Below are positions 7,666 to 11,271 of a stretch of DNA of 11,271 bases, in pieces (positions within the stretch are counted from its first letter, which is position 1; each line of letters opens with the position of its first letter). This DNA comes from UBA1046 sp964624395. GTDB taxonomy: Bacteria; Bacillota; Clostridia; Saccharofermentanales; DTU023. The position numbers and the translations under genes are program-made. A model generated the notes under the pieces. The model searched no databases. It was not told where the DNA came from and saw nothing but the letters and a program-made list of their open reading frames with translations. The stretch is from NCBI GenBank assembly GCA_964624395.1, contig CAZUWY010000050.1, positions 1-11,271 on the forward strand, in the 5' to 3' direction.

Positions 7666-7694
7666 ATTATAGCATATAAATATTACATCAACAA
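7666..7694 (-). promoter_or_regulatory. Sigma-70-type promoter of the dpp operon
   Basis: On the minus strand there is a perfect TATAAT (7666-7671) with an extended -10 TG (TGCTATAAT), and TTGTTG (7689-7694) exactly 17 bases upstream as a weak -35. Transcription would start near 7659, leaving a leader of about 167 bases before dppB. The -10 is flanked exactly by the 5-bp inverted repeat TATGC...GCATA (7661-7665 and 7672-7676), which could be an operator or a by-product of AT-rich sequence. The leader holds a weak hairpin (GAGCT/AGCTC, about 7565-7584) and no recognisable riboswitch. Confidence 0.7.
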
Positions 7695-7723
7695 CTTAAA
7701 AACCTGAGCTCTATGCCTAAATC

Positions 7724-7823
7724 NNNNNNNNNNNNNNNNNNNNNNNNNNNNNNNNNNNNNNNNNNNNNNNNNNNNNNNNNNNNNNNNNNNNNNNNNNNNN
7801 NNNNNNNNNNNNNNNNNNNNNNN
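7724..7823. other. Assembly gap of 100 N
   Basis: Exactly 100 unknown bases, the conventional filler for a scaffold join of unknown length. The true distance and any genes between the dpp promoter and the oxidoreductase terminator are not known, and order across the join depends on scaffolding. Confidence 0.98.
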
Positions 7824-7845
7824 AACTATCAAAAAGATATTTTGG

Positions 7846-7879
7846 CCAAGAAAAGATCCGCTCCAGCGAAACGGATCTT
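7846..7879 (-). terminator. Intrinsic terminator after the FAD oxidoreductase gene
   Basis: On the minus strand AAGATCCG pairs with CGGATCTT (arms at 7872-7879 and 7853-7860), with further weak pairs inside the 11-base loop, followed by TTTCTT. It is about 80 bases downstream of the oxidoreductase stop and just before the assembly gap, so the gene is probably monocistronic or the last of its transcript. Confidence 0.8.
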
Positions 7880-7961
7880 GCCTTGAATATTTTATGGCAT
7901 CGAGCCCACAATATTTGCATGCTAATTCAAAACAAAATTTATTGGCAGCAATATTTTAAGG

Positions 7962-9302
7962 TTAATCTTTATCGATGGTACTTTCTAAGACCATGCCAAC
8001 ATAATGCACAAGATCTTTGGCTGTGGAATGCACCGGTGAGTAAGCCAGATCAAGGTGAAATAAATCATCTACTTTGGCACCAAAGGTCATGGCAGTAGCC
8101 AGCACATCTATGCGCTTGTCTACACCTTCATAGCCTACAATCTGCACCCCCAGAAGCTTTCTTGTCTTTTTATCAGCAATAGCTTTAATAATCAGGTCTT
8201 TTCCCCTGGACTGAGAGGCTTTATCCGGCCCTTTGATATGGACTGTCTCTATCTGATAGCCAGCTGCAAGGGCTTGCTGCTCTGTTAGCCCGGTTCTAGC
8301 TACACTGAGATCAAAGACCTTAAAGATGCCGGTGCCAAGAACACCTCTGAAGCTTAAATTACCTCCCGTAACAACATCTCCTGCGATGCGGCCGGTTTTA
8401 TTGGCAGTCGAACCCAGGGGGATATAAGCTGGTTTTTCTGTCACTAGATTGAAAGTTTCTATGCAATCGCCGCAAGCGTATACATCAGGGTCACTGGTCT
8501 GAAGATATTGATTGACAGCAATGGCGCCTGTATCCCCCAGCTTAATACCAGCCTCCTTTGCCAGTGAAACTTCAGGCCTAACTCCTGCTGCGATGATTAC
8601 TATATCTGCAGGTATTTTTTCATCCTCGCCAGTCAGATCATGATTTGCAGCTATTCCTGTAGCACGGGTATTTGTATAGATCTTGATATTTTTAGACTTA
8701 AGATACTCCTCGATATGAGCAGACATGTCGTGATCCATAGCAGGGTTGACGTGGGGAAGCATCTCGACTAAATGAACCTTAAGGCCGCGCTGGATAAGAC
8801 TTTCAGATAGCTCCATGCCAATGCTGCCGCTACCGATGATTGCTGCGTTCTGAGGCCTTTTATCTCTAATGAAGGCATCAATAGCCAGCGCATCTTTTAT
8901 ATTTCTTAAGCTGAAGACATGACCTTGCTCTACCCCCGATATGGGTGGGATTATAGATCTGGCTCCGGTGGCGATGATGAGTTTGTCATAATTGTCGGTA
9001 AATGTCTCATCATTATCTAGATTTTTTACAGTTAGAGTTTTTTTCTGCCGGTCAATTTTGATTACTTCATGCTTAATTTTGACCTCGACATTATATTTTT
9101 CCTTAAAATAATCTACGCTTCTTGGCATCAGCGCTTCAATATTTTTAATTTTACTGCTGATAAAAAAGGGGATGTCACAGCCGGCATAAGAAATATGCGG
9201 GCCCTTTTCATAAATAACGATCTCAGCATCCTTGTTATTGCGGCTCGCTTTAGTAGCTGCCGAGGTTCCTGCTGCTACAGCTCCTATGATTAGTATTCTC
9301 AT
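7962..9302 (-). CDS. FAD-dependent disulfide oxidoreductase (CoA-disulfide reductase / NADH oxidase family)
   Basis: This 446-aa flavoprotein has two Rossmann folds. The N-terminal FAD site is RILIIGAVAAGTSAA (2-16), the NAD(P)H site is IIGSGSIGME (155-164), ATGAR lies at 111-115, and VYACGDC (274-280) is the second FAD motif. Cys42 in SYAGCDIPFF is at the redox-cysteine position of NADH oxidases and CoA-disulfide reductases. The C-terminal dimerisation domain has IPLGSTANKTGR, GTGIFKVF, EGVDKRIDV and LAYSPVHSTAKD; Tyr421 there aligns with a CoA-contacting Tyr of CoA-disulfide reductases. This ending resembles the CoA-disulfide/persulfide reductase branch more than water-forming NADH oxidases. 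The reaction is therefore either thiol-disulfide reduction with NAD(P)H or oxygen/peroxide removal; I lean to the first. AAAGGAG lies nine bases before the ATG. It is divergent from the SDR gene. Confidence 0.9.
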   Translation of the reverse strand: MRILIIGAVAAGTSAATKASRNNKDAEIVIYEKGPHISYAGCDIPFFISSKIKNIEALMPRSVDYFKEKYNVEVKIKHEVIKIDRQKKTLTVKNLDNDETFTDNYDKLIIATGARSIIPPISGVEQGHVFSLRNIKDALAIDAFIRDKRPQNAAIIGSGSIGMELSESLIQRGLKVHLVEMLPHVNPAMDHDMSAHIEEYLKSKNIKIYTNTRATGIAANHDLTGEDEKIPADIVIIAAGVRPEVSLAKEAGIKLGDTGAIAVNQYLQTSDPDVYACGDCIETFNLVTEKPAYIPLGSTANKTGRIAGDVVTGGNLSFRGVLGTGIFKVFDLSVARTGLTEQQALAAGYQIETVHIKGPDKASQSRGKDLIIKAIADKKTRKLLGVQIVGYEGVDKRIDVLATAMTFGAKVDDLFHLDLAYSPVHSTAKDLVHYVGMVLESTIDKD

Positions 9303-9882
9303 TTTATAAGTCTCCTTTAAACACTTATCTGATTACATAAGTCCGATGTTTGCTGATCTTAGCTTTACTAATTTTACCAAGTCCGATGACTATTGAATTT
9401 GAAATTAGTCTAACAGGAAAAGGTTATACTATTCGTAACTATGCTACCCGAGAAGTTAAAGGGAATTAGGTAGATGTTTCCGACTGGAATTTTTAGGCTG
9501 ATCATTGGATTTCGAGGTTTTTCTATTAGCTAATTTCTATTTGCTTACAAAAGATGTCGGAATCTTCTCTCAGTCTAAACACCATATTTCCTCTCAAATT
9601 TGCGCATCTAAAAAGATGTATAGCATTTTCATAATACCAGTAAAACAAACTAATAAGAGGTAAAAATAATACTGAGATTAGCCAGTAAGACTACTTAATG
9701 TTAGAAGTGTTACCAGATTTACCTTTTGCTTGCGAAATATAACTGACTATTGTCAAATGGGTACCGGTATAAATTGCTGAGGGAGTAGGAGGCATTAGAA
9801 AGAAAAATTGCTGGTCAATCTTTCCTTAGCTTTACTTAAGAGCTCAATAATTAATTAACAAAGAATAAGTGAGGTAGTAATC
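9303..9882. other. 580-base divergent intergenic region with regulatory-looking sequence
   Basis: This region separates the minus-strand flavoprotein from the + strand dehydrogenase and should hold both promoters, but no near-consensus -35/-10 pair stands out. The best + strand candidate is TATAAA at 9768-9773 without a good -35. Other items are a 10-bp direct repeat at 9339 and 9379, a small dyad TGAC-TATT-GTCA (9744-9755), a 5-bp stem with an AAAA loop (9605-9618), and a strong AGGAGG-like site near 9787-9792 with no ORF of size after it. Tiny ORFs (9441-9473, 9474-9533) are not supported as genes. Confidence 0.6.
9339..9388. repeat. 10-bp direct repeat upstream of the flavoprotein gene
   Basis: AAGTCCGATG occurs at 9339-9348 and again at 9379-9388, start to start 40 bases, close to four helical turns. 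Both copies lie 37 to 86 bases before the minus-strand ATG at 9302, where operators for that gene would be expected. No known regulator site is recognised. Confidence 0.5.
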
Positions 9883-10617
9883 ATGTCAAATCGTTTAGAA
9901 GGTAAAGTTGCAATTATAACAGGCGGATCTAGTGGTATCGGTGCAGCAGCCGCCCGCCGCTTTGTAGCAGAAGGTGCAAAGGTCGTCATCAGTGACGTTA
10001 ACGTTAAGGACGGTCAGGCTTTGGCTGATGAGTACAAAGATTCGATGGTTTTTGTCGAGCATGACGTTGCTAAGGCAGAGGACTGGGAAAAGGTTCGCGA
10101 TACTGCTATTGAAAAGTTTGGCACAGTTGATGTCCTGGTGAACAATGCCGGTATTTCAGTTGCTAAATCTTTCTTTACCATGTCTGAGGAAGAGTACCGC
10201 AGGATCGTAGATATTAACCAGGTCTCTGTCTTCTTGGGTATTAAGATTGTGGGCGAAGTTCTTAAAAATAAGGGGGCAGGATCTATTATTAACACCTCTT
10301 CAATCAATGGCCTGATTGCTGGCGCGGTTGGTTATACAGATACCAAGTTTGCAGTGCGCGGCATGACTAAGGCAGCTTCTGCTGAACTTGCTCCCCAGGG
10401 CGTGCGCGTCAATTCTGTCCATCCTGGAATTATTGAAACTCCAATGGTTACTGATGGTGATGCAGTTGAGCAGATCAAAGCCTATGTTAACTTTGTTCCC
10501 ATGCAGCGTATGGCTAAGCCGGACGAAGTTGCCAATCTGATGCTTTATCTGGCCAGTGATGAATCCAGCTATTCCACCGGTTCAGAGTTTGTTGTTGATG
10601 GTGGCCTGACACAATAA
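9883..10617 (+). CDS. Short-chain dehydrogenase/reductase (classical SDR, NAD(H)-type)
   Basis: This 244-aa classical SDR is full length. The cofactor motif TGGSSGIG is at 13-20, Asp38 at the end of the second strand (VVISDVN) predicts NAD(H) over NADP(H), and the NNAG motif is at 87-90. The catalytic set is Asn112, a Ser in NTSS (139/140), Tyr151 and Lys155 (YTDTK). PGIIETPM follows at 181-188, and the C-terminus STGSEFVVDGG is typical. The segment from GTVDVLVNNAGIS to VRVNSVHPG resembles 3-alpha/20-beta-hydroxysteroid dehydrogenases and secondary-alcohol dehydrogenases, but SDR substrate cannot be assigned this way. The loop between the catalytic Ser and Tyr looks about two residues shorter than in FabG. 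GAGG stands eight bases before the ATG. It is monocistronic, with its own terminator, and divergent from the flavoprotein, with which it may share redox cofactor traffic. Confidence 0.92.
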   Translation: MSNRLEGKVAIITGGSSGIGAAAARRFVAEGAKVVISDVNVKDGQALADEYKDSMVFVEHDVAKAEDWEKVRDTAIEKFGTVDVLVNNAGISVAKSFFTMSEEEYRRIVDINQVSVFLGIKIVGEVLKNKGAGSIINTSSINGLIAGAVGYTDTKFAVRGMTKAASAELAPQGVRVNSVHPGIIETPMVTDGDAVEQIKAYVNFVPMQRMAKPDEVANLMLYLASDESSYSTGSEFVVDGGLTQ

Positions 10618-10636
10618 TTGGTCTGAGACAAAGAGC

Positions 10637-10664
10637 CTAAATCTTAGATGAGTTAAAGATTTAG
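10637..10664 (+). other. Hairpin downstream of the SDR stop
   Basis: CTAAATCTT (10637-10645) pairs with AAGATTTAG (10656-10664) around a 10-base loop, 9 bp in all, 20 bases after the stop. It has no U tract, so it is not a terminator by itself. It may protect the mRNA 3' end from exonucleases ahead of the real terminator. Confidence 0.55.
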
Positions 10665-10684
10665 ATCATAATTTAGCAATTACT

Positions 10685-10729
10685 TCCCCTAAAGCAGTGT
10701 AGACAATTAACTGCTTTAGGGGATTTTTT
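10685..10729 (+). terminator. Strong intrinsic terminator of the SDR gene
   Basis: A perfect 14-bp stem: TCCCCTAAAGCAGT (10685-10698) and ACTGCTTTAGGGGA (10710-10723), with an 11-base loop and six Ts directly after. It ends the SDR transcript before the antiporter promoter region. Confidence 0.95.
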
Positions 10730-10800
10730 CTAAAAGAAGAAATTATTAAAATTGGTAAGAGAAGCTTTATCAGGCACGAATCTTTTACCCTCAAAGCATA

Positions 10801-10843
10801 GACTTGGGCAAGTCCTGCAGCAAAAAGCCTGCTGTTATATAAT
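10801..10843 (+). promoter_or_regulatory. Probable promoter and operator-like palindrome of the antiporter gene
   Basis: A consensus TATAAT lies at 10838-10843. The hexamer 17 bases upstream (CTGCAG, 10815-10820) is a poor -35, which suggests activator dependence. Directly upstream is the perfect palindrome GACTTG-GG-CAAGTC (10801-10814), well placed for a regulator. Transcription from here would give a leader of about 165 bases before the TTG start. The -10 is convincing; the operator role is inferred. Confidence 0.5.
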
Positions 10844-10915
10844 CTCTTTACTGAAATGCTTTTTTGAACTTAAAAGAGGCTAATAAAGCTGTGGGTAAAG
10901 GAATATTTTGGCTGT

Positions 10916-10994
10916 AAGAAGAATTTTAATAAAGCAATAAATATTAGACTTGAGCTATGATCTTTGCCCTGATAGGTTTTACAAGAAGAATTTT
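10916..10994 (+). repeat. 12-bp direct repeat in the antiporter leader
   Basis: AAGAAGAATTTT occurs at 10916-10927 and 10983-10994, 67 bases apart, both in the untranslated leader of the antiporter gene. The second copy ends six bases before the ribosome site. The composition is simple (A/G then T), so chance is possible. Confidence 0.45.
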
Positions 10995-11000
10995 CGCATG

Positions 11001-11007
11001 AAAGGGG
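11001..11007 (+). promoter_or_regulatory. Ribosome binding site deciding a TTG start
   Basis: AAAGGGG ends seven bases before the TTG at 11015-11017. The nearby ATG at 10998 is in another frame and stops after nine codons. AAAGGG here can pair with TCCTTT (11011-11016) over a GATT loop, with one G-U, which would partly hide both the ribosome site and the start codon. Confidence 0.65.
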
Positions 11008-11014
11008 ATTTCCT

Positions 11015-11271
11015 TTGCAGTATTTGATTATTGGTGTCATCTTGATCCTGGCTTTACTGGCCATTAGTATTTCCAACCGGCATGGCATACCTTCACTTTT
11101 ACTCTTTATTGTTTTAGGAATGGCTTTTGGTGCTGTCGGTTTAGAATTTAATGACTATGTCTTTGCTGATGGTTTTGCTACCGTTGCTTTGATGATCATC
11201 ATGTTTTACGGTGGCTTTGGCACGAACTGGACGATGGTAAAACCTGCTGCCAAGGAAGCGATTATCTTAAG
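11015..11271 (+). CDS. K+(Na+)/H+ antiporter, NhaP2/CvrA-like (CPA1), N-terminal part
   Basis: This is an open frame of 85 codons cut by the window end, starting at TTG. It reads (M)QYLIIGVILILALLAIS, then NRHGIPSLLLFIVLGMAFG, then a loop with EFNDYVFADGF, then ATVALMIIMFYGGFGTNW and MVKPAAKEAIIL. The first helix, the R-x-GIP-LL-F--LGM-G segment and the second hydrophobic segment followed by the (Y/D)GG turn match the start of potassium/proton antiporters of the CvrA/NhaP2 group, which expel K+ or Na+ in exchange for protons. There is no in-frame ATG before codon 37 (in LGMAFG), and AAAGGGG is well spaced, so the TTG start is well supported. The C-terminal TrkA-C domains of this family would lie outside the window. 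Confidence 0.85.
   Translation, partial: MQYLIIGVILILALLAISISNRHGIPSLLLFIVLGMAFGAVGLEFNDYVFADGFATVALMIIMFYGGFGTNWTMVKPAAKEAIIL

Noticed and set aside
7717..7920. Open frame on the minus strand running into the N gap
   Set aside because: Half of it is unknown bases and the rest overlaps the terminator hairpin. There is no ribosome site and no protein-like composition.
9474..9533. 19-residue hydrophobic peptide ORF in the divergent region
   Set aside because: The ribosome site is weak and the length is within chance. No export or processing signal is visible.
9694..9798. 34-codon minus-strand ORF (MPPTPSAIYTG...)
   Set aside because: There is no Shine-Dalgarno sequence before the ATG and no recognisable feature in the peptide.
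11001..11016. Start-hiding hairpin as a proven riboswitch or thermosensor
   Set aside because: The stem is six pairs with one G-U and could easily be chance, so it is mentioned as a possibility and not called as an RNA element.
10870..11088. 72-codon minus-strand ORF at the right end
   Set aside because: It is antisense to the antiporter N-terminus and leader. The + strand frame shows clear family motifs and a well-placed ribosome site.
1..11271. CRISPR array, tRNA/rRNA, insertion sequence, phage, toxin-antitoxin or defence genes
   Set aside because: I looked for repeat-spacer periodicity, cloverleaf-like segments, transposase motifs and small gene pairs and saw none that hold up.

Overview
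This is an ordinary metabolic stretch of a bacterial genome, most likely an anaerobic or facultative Firmicute (Bacillota). The clues are strong AGGAG-type ribosome sites, moderate GC with AT-rich intergenic DNA, a lipoprotein-type solute-binding protein, Clostridia-like transporter ATPases and a TTG-started antiporter. I cannot name a genus. A run of exactly 100 N (7724-7823) is a scaffold join, so this is a draft or metagenome assembly and the two sides are linked only by scaffolding.

Left side (1-7723). The first 110 bases probably hold the C-terminal membrane segment of an unidentified protein on the + strand. From about 7660 down to 241 runs a complete minus-strand operon: two permeases (dppB, dppC), two ATPases (dppD, dppF), an M81/MlrC-type metallopeptidase and a lipoprotein solute-binding protein of family 5. 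It has a good extended -10 promoter at 7666-7694 and a strong intrinsic terminator at 241-274. The genes form a full di-/oligopeptide-type ABC importer with a cytoplasmic metal-dependent hydrolase in the same transcript. The simplest reading is that the importer brings in a peptide or peptide-like compound and the M81 enzyme opens it.

Right side (7824-11271). A minus-strand FAD/NAD(P)H disulfide oxidoreductase of the CoA-disulfide reductase/NADH oxidase family ends at a clear terminator just right of the gap. A 580-base intergenic region separates it from a divergent + strand short-chain dehydrogenase with an intact catalytic set and an NAD-type Asp, closed by a 14-bp-stem terminator. After a roughly 290-base leader with a promoter, a palindrome and a direct repeat comes the N-terminus of a CPA1-type K+(Na+)/H+ antiporter (NhaP2/CvrA-like), starting at TTG and cut by the window edge.

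I found no CRISPR array, RNA gene, insertion sequence, phage gene or obviously new defence or biosynthetic system. The items most worth a second look are the M81 enzyme inside the importer operon, the LDGGR signature of DppF, regulatory-looking repeats and dyads in three intergenic regions, a short repeat linking the dppF 3' end to the dppF-M81 spacer, and the contested coding at the left edge.
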